Part shown: positions 55,776 through 64,000 of the stretch, piece after piece
Position numbering within the stretch: the first letter of the stretch is position 1
Layout of the letters: each line of letters opens with the position of its first letter
Origin: Chloroflexota bacterium
Lineage (GTDB): Bacteria > Chloroflexota > UBA11872 > VXOZ01
Reading direction: 5' to 3'
Length of the DNA stretch: 64,000 nucleotides
Assembly: GCA_958295775.1 (NCBI GenBank)
Contig: CATQHC010000004.1
Coordinates: 1-64,000 of the forward strand
The notes under the pieces: model-generated
The model's database searches: none
What the model saw: only the letters and a program-made list of their open reading frames with translations
Told to the model about the DNA's origin: nothing
Made by a program: the position numbers and the translations under genes

Positions 55776-57581
55776 CTAGCGCGCTACACTCTCCACGTAT
55801 TCCAACGACTGGTGCCGGAAGTACGTATCGTAGAGCGCGGCGTAATGACCGTCTGCGGCCAGGAGCGATTGGTGGGTGCCCTCTTCCAGGATGCGTCCGC
55901 CGTCCAGCACCAAAATGCGGTCGGCGTGCTGCACGGTGTACAGACGGTGGGCAATCACGATTGAGGTGCGGTCCCGCATGATTGCTTCAACGCCGTCTTG
56001 GATTTGGACTTCCGTAAAGGGATCAACGCTGGCCGTGGCTTCATCTAGAATGAAGACGGCGGGGTCGTGCAGCATAACGCGCGCCAGGGCCACAAGCTGG
56101 CGCTGGCCCATAGAGAGGCGGCCGCCGCGCTCGCCGACGTCGGTATTCAGCCCGTTCGGCAAGTCGGCAAGCCAGTTGCCTCCCGCAATGTGCTCCACTG
56201 CGCGCAGGACGTCTGCCTCGCTCGCGTCCGGCTTGCCGTAACGGATGTTCTCGCCCACAGTGCCGCTGAAGAGAAACGGCGACTGCGGCACGATGCCGAT
56301 CTGGCGGCGGTACGATGCCAGGTTGAAGGCGCGGATGTCACGCCCGTCAACGAGCAATTGGCCTTCCTGGAATTCATAGAAACGCGCGACAAGCCGCACG
56401 ATGCTCGTCTTGCCGGAACCGGTGTGCCCCACCAAGGCGATTGATTCGCCCGGATGTATTGTCAGGTTGAAGTCCGGGAGCACGGTTTCATCGGGCAGGT
56501 AGCTGAAATTCATCTGCCTGAATTCAAACCCACCACGCAGAGTGTCCGCCGGCGCAGCACCGGTCTGCACTACCCGCGGCTCAGCGTCGATCAGGCCGAA
56601 CACGCGCTCGCTGGCAGACAAGCCGTTTTGAAATTGGCTCCAGAACGACGCGATCTGCGTGAGCGGAAACCAGAAGAACATCAGCGCCGTGATGAAGAGA
56701 TACCAATCGCCCACGCTCATCGAGCCGGACGCGGTGTTTATGCCGCCGAAGTAGACTATGACCGCGGTGCCGATACCGGCGGTGGCGTTGAACACCGGAA
56801 AGAACGTATTGAGGACCATGCCCTGCCGGAAGTTCACACGGTAGGCTTGCTCGTTGATGCGGACGAAATCATCGTGCACCGCCTTCTCTTGACGGAAGAC
56901 TTTGGCCACGGAAATGCCACTGATGGATTCTTCGATATGCGCGTTGACCCGCGCCATGATGCGCCGGGAGTGCAATGATGTCTCCCGAGCAATACGGCGG
57001 AATACTAGAGAAATCGATACCACCAGCGGCGCCATCGCCAGCGTAATCAACCCAAGCTGCAGATTGATGAAGAGCAGCAAACCTCCCATCAGCACCACAA
57101 GCATGACCTGGCTGGCGAGATTCATCGTCAGGGAGACAGTTTCGGCAAAACCGTCGGTGTCCGAGGAGACGCGGCTGACGAGCTTGCCGGTCGGCTGATC
57201 ATCGAAGAACGAGAGGTCATGCCCCATGGTTGCATTGAAGGCATCCTCGCGAATCTTGAGCGTTACATTGCCGATCGCCACCGCGCCGAGCCACTGGCGC
57301 AGGAAGTTGAGACCCCAGGAGACACTGCTTAAGGCCAAAATTGCGACCACGAGCAGCGCCATGACTTGCGTGGCAGGATCGGCGACCACGATGTCGATAC
57401 CCCGGGAGATGAGGTACGGGACCGCCGTATCGGCAAGCGAGCCAACGAAGATCGCCCCGGCCACCAGCAACATGGGGCGCAGTTGCGGACGGAAGTAGCG
57501 AATGATGCGGCGCAGCAGCGCACGATCGCTGTACTCGCGATCATACGCGTCAGCGTCCAAGCCATCCATCACGAAACCCAT
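55776..57581 (-). CDS. ABC half-exporter with canonical Walker B and altered signature
   Basis: A 601-residue protein with six membrane helices followed by an ATPase domain: Walker A GHTGSGKT, Walker B VFILDEATASVD with a catalytic Glu, but signature LSMGQ in place of LSGGQ. Its partner gene at 57923-59722 has the opposite pattern. Together they resemble the heterodimeric TM287/288-type exporters, which move lipids or drugs. ATG 57581 (with AAAGGAA) is preferred over 57632. Confidence 0.92.
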   Translation of the reverse strand: MGFVMDGLDADAYDREYSDRALLRRIIRYFRPQLRPMLLVAGAIFVGSLADTAVPYLISRGIDIVVADPATQVMALLVVAILALSSVSWGLNFLRQWLGAVAIGNVTLKIREDAFNATMGHDLSFFDDQPTGKLVSRVSSDTDGFAETVSLTMNLASQVMLVVLMGGLLLFINLQLGLITLAMAPLVVSISLVFRRIARETSLHSRRIMARVNAHIEESISGISVAKVFRQEKAVHDDFVRINEQAYRVNFRQGMVLNTFFPVFNATAGIGTAVIVYFGGINTASGSMSVGDWYLFITALMFFWFPLTQIASFWSQFQNGLSASERVFGLIDAEPRVVQTGAAPADTLRGGFEFRQMNFSYLPDETVLPDFNLTIHPGESIALVGHTGSGKTSIVRLVARFYEFQEGQLLVDGRDIRAFNLASYRRQIGIVPQSPFLFSGTVGENIRYGKPDASEADVLRAVEHIAGGNWLADLPNGLNTDVGERGGRLSMGQRQLVALARVMLHDPAVFILDEATASVDPFTEVQIQDGVEAIMRDRTSIVIAHRLYTVQHADRILVLDGGRILEEGTHQSLLAADGHYAALYDTYFRHQSLEYVESVAR

Positions 57582-57922
57582 CAGCGGTTCCTTTCCGGCA
57601 TCAGTGCGGACGGGCCGCAGTTCGCTAAACAAGCTAGGTCAGTCGCATAGGTCCTGCACAGACCGCACGCAAGACTATACGTGAGTGGCAGTTCGCCGCC
57701 CAACCGTAACGCACAAACTCCCCTGCGAAACTGATGTGGAAGTATTGCCAAAGGCAGTGTGCCAAGAGTGCCCTGTAGCGCGGGGGCTTGCCCCCCGCTC
57801 CGGTTGCCTTGCAAGACACGGAGCAGGGCTGGACTTCGGCTTGTGTGTAAATGGCGAATCAGCATACTGCCTCCTCTTGAGGCAACTCTTCTACGATCGC
57901 GTGCTGCAGAATTCCCCATCAC
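57582..57922. other. 341-base gap between the half-exporter genes
   Basis: A GC-rich hairpin lies at 57780-57798. No gene or promoter pair is evident. Confidence 0.35.
57780..57798. repeat. GC-rich hairpin between the exporter genes
   Basis: GCGGGGG (57780-57786) and CCCCCGC (57792-57798) flank a short CTTGC loop. There is no T-run. It may be another copy of a dispersed intergenic palindrome. Confidence 0.55.
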
Positions 57923-59722
57923 CTACTCTCCAACCACCGTTGCCGGCAAAACGGCTGCGTAGCGTTCGTCCCGGTGGGCAAAGATATTCCGATAGGCCGG
58001 GCTTCGTGTCATGAGCTCCTCGTGCGTTCCCTGGTCTTCCAATTTGCCCCCGCGCAGCACCAGAATGCGGTCGGCCCATCGAATCTGCGAGAGCCGGTGC
58101 GTAATCAAGAACGTGGTTCGTCCGTGCAGAATGTTGCGCAGAGCCCGTTGAATCTGGTCTTCCGTCGCGCTGTCGATGGCGCTGGTCGAGTCATCGAGCA
58201 CCAGAATGCGTGGGTCAGCCAAGAACGCGCGGGCGATGGCAATGCGCTGACGCTGTCCGCCGGAGAGCGTCACACCGCGCTCACCTACGATGGTATCGTA
58301 GCCGTCTTTGAAGCCCATGATGAAGTCATGGGCCTGGGCCTGTTTTGCCACCGCCTCGATTTCCGCGCGGCTGACCGGACGGCGCACGCCAAATGCGATG
58401 TTTTCCGCCAGCGTGCGGGAAAAGAGGAACACGTCCTGATCGATTGTGGCAATCTGCGAGCGTAGGGATTCCATCGACCACACGCGCACGTCAACGCCGT
58501 CTATCAACACGCGCCCTGCCGCGACCTCATAGATGCGGTTGATGAGGCGGGTAAGCGTAGACTTCCCTGAGCCGGTCTGGCCTACAATCGCGATGGTCTC
58601 GCCCGGTTTAGCCCTAAAACTAATGCCTTGCAGCGCATTAGCGCCTTGATAGGCAAATGAGACGTTATCGAATTCCACTTCGCCCTCGATGCGCCGTTCG
58701 ATACCGGCTCGGTTTTCGTCGATTTCAGTCTCCGCATTCAAGATGGCGAGGATCCGCTCAGATCCCGCCGTGCCCAACTTGACCAGGGAAAACGCAAAAA
58801 TTGAAACAAACGTCGGGAACCGCAGCATGGCCAGCAAGCCCATGAAATAGATGACATCGCCAATCGAGAGCGAATCGTTGCTGTAGAGAAACAGCGCGTG
58901 CGCCAACCCCAGCGCGAGCGTAAAGGAGAACATGAGCAGTGGCAGGTAAAGTGCCTGAATCTTGCCCTGCTTTACAAAGAGATCGCGGTAGCTCTGCGCT
59001 TCCGCGCGAAAGCGGACGTGCTCTTGCTCTTCCTGCGCGTTGGATTTCACGACTTCGATGCCGGAGATCGCCTCGGTGAGATTCGCGTTGAGTTTGCCAA
59101 ACTGCGCCCGCATCGCACCCGCCACCGGCGTCAGGCGCCGCAAGTATCCCCGCAGCGCAACGAGAAAGAGAATGAGAAAAAGCACCGGTATCGGCAACAG
59201 CGTGGTGCTCAAGAGGCCGATTGCAATAATAGGAACCACCATATTTACGAGCCACTCCGATAGCAGCAGGAGGCCGGGGTTGACCATCACGTTGAGTTGG
59301 CGCACGTCGTTCGTGGCCCGAGCCATGATATCGCCGACGCGCTGCTGGCCGTGAAAGGTCTGGCTCTTGCCCAGTAAGTTGACGTAGAGTTCGTCACGGA
59401 CGTCCCGTTCGATACGCAACGCGACAATTTCGGCCGTATAGTTCGCAAGGAGCTGCAACACGCCTCGGAGCAGACTGATGCCGAGAATCGCCAGCGCAAA
59501 GCCCAAGAGCACGCGGACCTCGGCACTTGCTCCCGCTACCGTATCGAAGGCGCTTCCCATCAACTTCGGCACCTGCACCGCGGCGACCACCACGCCTCCG
59601 CGAAAGAGAATGCCAATCACCACGTACAACGGATAGCGCAGCGCGTGGCTGACGAGCCAGCGCGCCACTGAAGAGCGATCATACGTATGTTCTGTTTCAG
59701 GCGTAAACTCGCGATTCTTCAC
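57923..59722 (-). CDS. ABC half-exporter with degenerate Walker B
   Basis: A 599-residue half-exporter: six membrane helices, then Walker A GQTGSGKS, canonical signature LSGGQ, and Walker B ILVLDDSTSAID, where the catalytic Glu is Asp. This marks the degenerate nucleotide site in heterodimeric exporters. It lies 341 bases upstream of the partner gene (55776-57581) on the same strand and is presumably transcribed with it. The cargo is not indicated by the neighbours. Confidence 0.92.
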   Translation of the reverse strand: MKNREFTPETEHTYDRSSVARWLVSHALRYPLYVVIGILFRGGVVVAAVQVPKLMGSAFDTVAGASAEVRVLLGFALAILGISLLRGVLQLLANYTAEIVALRIERDVRDELYVNLLGKSQTFHGQQRVGDIMARATNDVRQLNVMVNPGLLLLSEWLVNMVVPIIAIGLLSTTLLPIPVLFLILFLVALRGYLRRLTPVAGAMRAQFGKLNANLTEAISGIEVVKSNAQEEQEHVRFRAEAQSYRDLFVKQGKIQALYLPLLMFSFTLALGLAHALFLYSNDSLSIGDVIYFMGLLAMLRFPTFVSIFAFSLVKLGTAGSERILAILNAETEIDENRAGIERRIEGEVEFDNVSFAYQGANALQGISFRAKPGETIAIVGQTGSGKSTLTRLINRIYEVAAGRVLIDGVDVRVWSMESLRSQIATIDQDVFLFSRTLAENIAFGVRRPVSRAEIEAVAKQAQAHDFIMGFKDGYDTIVGERGVTLSGGQRQRIAIARAFLADPRILVLDDSTSAIDSATEDQIQRALRNILHGRTTFLITHRLSQIRWADRILVLRGGKLEDQGTHEELMTRSPAYRNIFAHRDERYAAVLPATVVGE

Positions 59723-59945
59723 CTGGGTCTCCGGGACGTGTTCACTCTTGCTCTCACCTCACTATAGCACCCTGAAATAGATGTGATACCTGCGCCCACC
59801 TCATCCCAAATTCATGCTTCGATTGCGGATTTTTCTGGTAAAACGACCAACATCGGTATTTCCCGCACTTGTTCAATTGCCCCATTCCTGGGTACATTAG
59901 ACAATAGAATGCATTGAATGCGAATTATTGGGAACGGGGTGACTG

Positions 59946-60575
59946 GTGAAGACCACAGATGAGCGCCGCCACAAGCGGCAGACTTGGCAGATCGGCCTCG
60001 CTGTGTTGGCGTGCGCCCTCTTCTTTGGCGGGTGCATCACGCAGCCGCAGGGCGTCATCATCAACACCAAGCCAACCCCCACACCCACGCCCGTCGTTGG
60101 CGATCCGAATAACCCCAAGGTCATCGAGGTTACGCTCTCGGACAATACCGTGCCGCCGACCGGTGTCGGCATCATCTGGGTCAAGCGCAGCGTCGGTTGG
60201 GCGCCCTATGAGAGTCCGGGCGACGGTCGCTTGCCGCCTGATGAGTACGGCGTGCAAGTCTACGTCGATGGCGAACGCATCGGCGTTTTCTGGCCGGACG
60301 ATACCGGCGGCATGGGGCCGCGCCCGCTTGCCATCCCCCAAAACGTCTGGGGCTTCGCGCTGGGTCAACATACCTTGAAGTTCGTACAAGAGGGACCTGA
60401 AGTCTGGCGCGAGTCAAATCCGATAATCATTGTGGTGACGGAAGACTTTAGGCCCACGCCCACAGTTCCGCCTAGTCCGACACCGGTTCCGCCACCGACG
60501 CCTACGCCGCTGCCGACACCACAACCGCCGCCGGCACCGGCGCCGCAGCCTACACCAACTCCCCAGTCTGCATAG
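59946..60575 (+). CDS. Proline-rich lipoprotein
   Basis: A 209-residue protein with a basic N terminus, a hydrophobic signal and the lipobox FGGC (near residue 30). After a TPTPTP spacer comes a beta-rich, Gly/Pro-containing domain (about residues 55-165) with YGVQVYVDGERIGVF and QHTLKFVQEG. The last 40 residues are a Pro/Thr repeat. It is probably anchored outside the membrane. The domain is unrecognised. It begins with GTG and its stop is two bases before the next gene. Confidence 0.8.
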   Translation: MKTTDERRHKRQTWQIGLAVLACALFFGGCITQPQGVIINTKPTPTPTPVVGDPNNPKVIEVTLSDNTVPPTGVGIIWVKRSVGWAPYESPGDGRLPPDEYGVQVYVDGERIGVFWPDDTGGMGPRPLAIPQNVWGFALGQHTLKFVQEGPEVWRESNPIIIVVTEDFRPTPTVPPSPTPVPPPTPTPLPTPQPPPAPAPQPTPTPQSA

Positions 60576-60577
60576 CG

Positions 60578-61924
60578 ATGGCAGCGCGTTTCGGCGAAAG
60601 TATTGGAGTTTTGCTGTTGGCCGCCGGCGAATCGCAGCGCATGGTGACTCCATCTCTGACGAAAGCTGCGTCAGAGACGAAAGCTGCGTCAGAGACGAAA
60701 GCCGCGTCCAATATTGCTACTGTCTCGGGGGCACCGGCTGCGTCACTGACGCCGAAGCCCAAAGCCCTGCTTCCGTGGCTTGGCCGCCCACTGATCCAGT
60801 ATCAACTGGAGCAGATTACGGCGATTGCTCCCGCCCACGTGGTCGTCGTGACCGGCTTCCATGCAGAGCGTTTGGCGCCCCACCTTGCACCCTTCACGGA
60901 CGTGCACGTCGTTGCAAACCCCGCTCCGGCGCGCGGTCGATCTTCATCGATTGTGCACGGCCTGCAGGCCCTGCCTGAAGGGCTGTCGGCGATTGCCGTA
61001 GTAAACGTAGACCAGCCCTGCGCCGCCGCCACGCTCAAGCTGCTAATTCGCGCAAGAAGTGCGGGAAACAAGCGCATTGCGATCCCCCGCTATCAGGGGA
61101 AGCGAGGTCATCCGCCCCTCTTTGCGAGTGCACTGCGCGGCGAACTGCTGCAGGTACGCGAGGAGACCCAGGGCCTGAAAGCGGTCACGCGGGCACACCG
61201 TGCGGAAACAGTGTATGTAGACGTCGACGACCCCAGCGTCGTGTGGAATCTGAACACACCGGACGACTACCGGCGGGCGCAGCAACAGCACGTCCTGCTT
61301 GCCACCACCAATAGCGCTAAGGCAGACCATCTCGCTTGGTTGCTCGAGGAAGTGCCGCTTCGGCCCGTAACCTTAGCAGAGGCCAATCTCCACACCGAAG
61401 TCCCGCCGGCAGAAGCCGATCGGACTCTGAAGGCAATTGCCGAAGGCAAGGCAATAGCATGGTCGCGGAAGTTTGGCGGCTTGGTGATTGCCTCGGACGG
61501 CGGCATTGCGATACCAGCGCTCGGGGAAAGTTGGGAAGCGCGCCTGACGGCTCGCTTTGCGGGCAGCAATGCCACCGATGCGCAGCGCGTAGAGGCGCTG
61601 CTGGCTTTGCTCCGGCCCTATCGCGATGCGGACCGGCAAGCCTACTTTCGCGAGTGCGTGGCGCTCGCGAACAACGGCACGCTGCTGCACTCGTGGTGCG
61701 CTGAGAGCGCGCCGGGCTCGATCGCGGAGTCATATCGTCCGGATGAGGTCGTGCCCGGCTTCTGGCTCCTGACGGTGTGGTGTGATCCGAGCAGCGGCAG
61801 GCGCGTCGCCGCGCGCTCACCGAGCGAACCGGGCTATCCCGACGGCGCTTGGGCGCGCATCAAGCCGAGCGTGCAGCAATTCTTGCGCGGCTACGTGGAC
61901 AGCCAGCTTACGTCGGCAACATGA
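60578..61924 (+). CDS. MobA-like nucleotidyltransferase fused to a HAM1-like domain
   Basis: The 448-residue protein joins two folds. Residues 9-230 resemble MobA/MocA-type nucleotidyltransferases: LLLAAGESQRM, then after an unusual insertion PKALLPWLGRPLIQYQLEQ, and VVNVDQPC carrying the metal Asp. Residues 245-440 resemble HAM1/RdgB inosine triphosphate pyrophosphatases (LLATTNSAKADHL, then IASDGGIAIPAL). The first could attach a nucleotide to a small molecule; the second would clear non-canonical purine nucleotides. About 38 residues, including the TKAASE repeats, separate the RM and PK halves of the nucleotide-binding loop. The stop overlaps the convergent MutY stop by 17 bases. Confidence 0.75.
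   Translation: MAARFGESIGVLLLAAGESQRMVTPSLTKAASETKAASETKAASNIATVSGAPAASLTPKPKALLPWLGRPLIQYQLEQITAIAPAHVVVVTGFHAERLAPHLAPFTDVHVVANPAPARGRSSSIVHGLQALPEGLSAIAVVNVDQPCAAATLKLLIRARSAGNKRIAIPRYQGKRGHPPLFASALRGELLQVREETQGLKAVTRAHRAETVYVDVDDPSVVWNLNTPDDYRRAQQQHVLLATTNSAKADHLAWLLEEVPLRPVTLAEANLHTEVPPAEADRTLKAIAEGKAIAWSRKFGGLVIASDGGIAIPALGESWEARLTARFAGSNATDAQRVEALLALLRPYRDADRQAYFRECVALANNGTLLHSWCAESAPGSIAESYRPDEVVPGFWLLTVWCDPSSGRRVAARSPSEPGYPDGAWARIKPSVQQFLRGYVDSQLTSAT
60659..60712 (+). repeat. 18-base tandem repeats within the nucleotidyltransferase loop
   Basis: Units 60659-60676 and 60677-60694 are identical, and 60695-60712 is a decayed third copy. They encode TKAASE and sit between the two halves of the nucleotide-binding signature. 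Confidence 0.88.
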
Positions 61925-62918
61925 TTATTGCTTGGGCTTGATCTTGCCGATCCCCCGCAATCACCACAAGCCCGTCGCGCTCCAGGTCCCGCGTCAACTC
62001 CCACAACCAACCCGCCGTCATCTCCATCGCCTCTCGGTCTTGCACGCGCTCTACCAACGCGGAAAACGGGATCGTGCTGCCTGGCGGACGTTCCCGCAGG
62101 GCGGCGATAATGCGTCCCCGGTAGTAGCGCTTTGAGCCGGCAAACTTCCCCTGACCGCGCGGCCGCAGCCCGGGCAGGTCTATGACCTCTCCCCTGCGGC
62201 GCGCCTGGCACCACGCAAAGAACGGACAGCGGTCGCAATCCGGTTGGCGAGACGTGCAGGTTACGGATCCCAGGTCCATGAGGGCCTGATTCCAGCGGGC
62301 GGAATGGTCCGCCGGTACAAGGCTGTCTGCCAGTGCCTGAAACTGCCGCTCCGTAGGTCCCGAGTTCCCATAGTGCGCGGCAAGATCGCGCTGAAAGACG
62401 CGGCCCAGCACTCTGCGCACGTTGGTGTCAACTACCGCGACGGGTGCGTTGTCCGCGAAGCTCAGCAGCGCCCGCGCCGTGTACGCGCCTACGCCGGGCA
62501 GCTCCAGCAGCGCCGCTAGATTCATTGGCAACCTGCCGCCGTGTGCCCGCACCACAGCCTGCGCGGCGCGATGCAGATGCACGGCGCGGCGGTTGTAGCC
62601 GAGACCCGCCCACAGACGAATAACCTCCGCCAACGGCGCGGCCGCCAAACGACGAATTGTCGGGTAGTGAGCCAGGAAGGCGTGATACTTCGGAACCACA
62701 CGCTCGACTTGCGTCTGCTGCAGCATCATCTCAGCCAGAAAGATGCGGTACGCGCTCTTGGAGCCCCGCCAAGGCAATCTGCGGCGGTGCGAGCGATACC
62801 AGCCCAGCAGCGCTTCCTGCAAACGCGGCGCCGCGATCCGCGCTACATGCAGCCCGCCGTCGGCCGCAACCGTGCAGTGCTCCCGGCTTTCTTGGTTGCA
62901 AGGATGTTGGCTTTGCAT
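61908..62918 (-). CDS. mutY: A/G-specific adenine glycosylase, short form
   Basis: The 336-residue protein has the catalytic Glu63 (LAEMMLQQTQVE), the helix-hairpin-helix LPGVGAYTARALLSFA, Asp164 (VVDTNVRR) and an iron-sulfur cysteine set Cys221, Cys228, Cys231, Cys237. MutY removes adenine mispaired with 8-oxoguanine. The usual NUDIX-like C-terminal domain of about 120 residues, which reads 8-oxoguanine, is replaced by about 75 residues with no obvious match. The start is uncertain; the first 30 residues lack family similarity. Confidence 0.9.
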   Translation of the reverse strand: MQSQHPCNQESREHCTVAADGGLHVARIAAPRLQEALLGWYRSHRRRLPWRGSKSAYRIFLAEMMLQQTQVERVVPKYHAFLAHYPTIRRLAAAPLAEVIRLWAGLGYNRRAVHLHRAAQAVVRAHGGRLPMNLAALLELPGVGAYTARALLSFADNAPVAVVDTNVRRVLGRVFQRDLAAHYGNSGPTERQFQALADSLVPADHSARWNQALMDLGSVTCTSRQPDCDRCPFFAWCQARRRGEVIDLPGLRPRGQGKFAGSKRYYRGRIIAALRERPPGSTIPFSALVERVQDREAMEMTAGWLWELTRDLERDGLVVIAGDRQDQAQAIIMLPT

Positions 62919-63034
62919 GCGCGAAATGAATTGTCTTCCTCATGAGGATGCCCGCATACACGGCCTCTGCGGCTGTGAACGACTCCTCAGAAAACCCAGG
63001 CGGAATCCGTTAGCAGCACTATTCAGGAACGAGT

Positions 63035-63931
63035 ATGCCACAGGCGCGCTACGAAGAAGTGCACTGCAAGACCGCGCTCACCCGGGTGCAAGGCATGGCG
63101 TTCGGTTGGAGTCTCAATCCCTACCGCGGGTGCACGCACGGTTGCCACTACTGCTTTGCCCGCAGCACGCACTTCTACTACGATCTTGACGCTGACGAGG
63201 AGTTTTCCTCCATCATCTTCGTCAAGAAGAACATTGCGGAAGTGCTGCGCTTGGAACTCTCATCGCCGCGCTGGCGGCGCCAGCGCGTGGTCATAGGGAC
63301 GGCCACCGACCCCTATCAACCGATCGAAGGCAAGTACCGGCTGACTAGAGCCGTACTCGCAGCCTGCTTGGACTTTCGCACACCGGTATCCATCATCACT
63401 AAGTCTTCGCTTGTCGTCCGTGACATCGACCTCTTGACCGAATTGGCTCTGCGCTTAGGGTGCACGGTGAACTTCAGCATAACCACCCTTGACCGCGCAC
63501 TCTGGCGGCAGCTAGAGCCGGGCACGGCGCCGCCGCTGCAACGGCTGCGGTCGCTGCAAAAGCTCGCCGCGGCGGGCGTGCACGCCGGCGTGCTGCTGGC
63601 CCCCATCATTCCCGGGCTTACGGCGACGAAAGAGAACCTTGAGGAAGTCGCCCGGGCCGCGGCAGCCCACAACGCCTGCTTTCTGGCTGCGAATGTGCTG
63701 AATCTTGGCGTGGGCGTCAAGGAACACTTCCTGGGTTTTCTGCGAGATGAATATCCGTGGCTCCTTGGCACGTACGGGCAGCTCTTTCCCGGTCGCTATG
63801 CGCCAAGAATCTACACTGAGCCCATTTATGATTATGTAAATTTGTTGCAGCAACGCTACACCCTAAACCAGCGAGAACTGTCACACTCACCTAAACCCAA
63901 TCCCAAGCAACTCTCTTTGGGTCTCTTCTGA
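63035..63931 (+). CDS. Rv2578c-type radical SAM protein
   Basis: A 298-residue protein with the iron-sulfur motif CTHGCHYCFAR (Cys33, Cys37, Cys40) and GTATDPYQPIEGKYRLTRAVL, both typical of the SplB-like/Rv2578c radical SAM group. The reaction is unknown; spore photoproduct lyase is the nearest characterised relative. It starts at ATG 63035 with AGGAA upstream and is divergent from mutY, which fits a loose DNA-repair theme. Confidence 0.9.
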   Translation: MPQARYEEVHCKTALTRVQGMAFGWSLNPYRGCTHGCHYCFARSTHFYYDLDADEEFSSIIFVKKNIAEVLRLELSSPRWRRQRVVIGTATDPYQPIEGKYRLTRAVLAACLDFRTPVSIITKSSLVVRDIDLLTELALRLGCTVNFSITTLDRALWRQLEPGTAPPLQRLRSLQKLAAAGVHAGVLLAPIIPGLTATKENLEEVARAAAAHNACFLAANVLNLGVGVKEHFLGFLRDEYPWLLGTYGQLFPGRYAPRIYTEPIYDYVNLLQQRYTLNQRELSHSPKPNPKQLSLGLF

Positions 63932-64000
63932 ATTTCGCCACGAAACTCAGTTGCATCGGGCTTGTTTTACTTTGCAGGTTGGCAACACAATTGCTACTCA

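Overview
The window is a bacterial chromosome segment of moderately high GC content with about 50 protein genes, one tRNA and no phage, insertion-sequence or CRISPR signature. The gene types fit a free-living or host-associated Chloroflexota-like bacterium: twin-arginine/lipobox solute-binding proteins, several Gfo/Idh/MocA oxidoreductases, an enolase-superfamily enzyme, an NHL-repeat lyase-like protein, large GT-C-like membrane proteins and dispersed GC-rich palindromes between genes. The phylum is an inference from gene flavour and could not be tested here.

Layout. 1-4.5 kb: the end of a LarA-like gene, a small protein plus retropepsin-like pair, an SDR, a LysE-type exporter and a cytochrome P450. 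5.0-7.6 kb: tRNA-Arg(TCT), DNA polymerase IV and an NHL-repeat protein. 7.7-13.5 kb: a minus-strand catabolic block of two sugar-type solute-binding lipoproteins, each behind a readable promoter, and two Gfo/Idh/MocA oxidoreductases, with no permease genes. 13.7-16.1 kb: ribosomal protein bS21 with its terminator, GDP-mannose dehydratase and a small protein. 16.5-23.8 kb: a 1039-residue membrane protein, a CinA-like protein, an enolase-superfamily enzyme coupled to a Gfo/Idh/MocA oxidoreductase, and a ricin-B-like lipoprotein. 23.9-27.2 kb: a shikimate operon (aroF, an AhpD-like gene, aroA) behind a structured leader with an intrinsic terminator. 27.5-36.1 kb: surface-glycan genes, including a GT2, a GT-C-like protein, a glycoside-hydrolase/O-antigen-ligase fusion and a sugar epimerase, with a YjbQ gene among them.

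36.3-41.9 kb: mnmA, a YbgC-type thioesterase, a 54-residue membrane protein, two more orphan solute-binding lipoproteins and a GT2. 42.2-46.2 kb: a CocE-type hydrolase, an MFS exporter and a VapBC-type toxin-antitoxin pair with an AT-rich palindromic operator. 46.5-50.6 kb: alaS and a DegT-family aminotransferase. 50.9-54.6 kb: a repeat-bearing coiled-coil membrane protein, a YesL-like protein with a MalK-like ATPase, and an MDR dehydrogenase. 54.8-55.7 kb: an autoregulated-looking membrane-protein/winged-helix pair with a perfect palindromic operator over its promoter. 55.8-59.7 kb: two ABC half-exporters that look like one asymmetric heterodimer. 59.9-64 kb: a proline-rich lipoprotein, a MobA-like/HAM1-like fusion with a repeat insertion, a short MutY and an Rv2578c-type radical SAM protein.

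Most of the window is ordinary metabolism and cell-envelope biology. The parts least explained by known templates are the hydrolase/O-antigen-ligase fusion, the MobA/HAM1 fusion with its repeat insertion, the aroF leader RNA, and the solute-binding and ATPase parts of ABC importers that have no permeases nearby. I found no clear multi-gene defence or mobile system beyond the VapBC pair.
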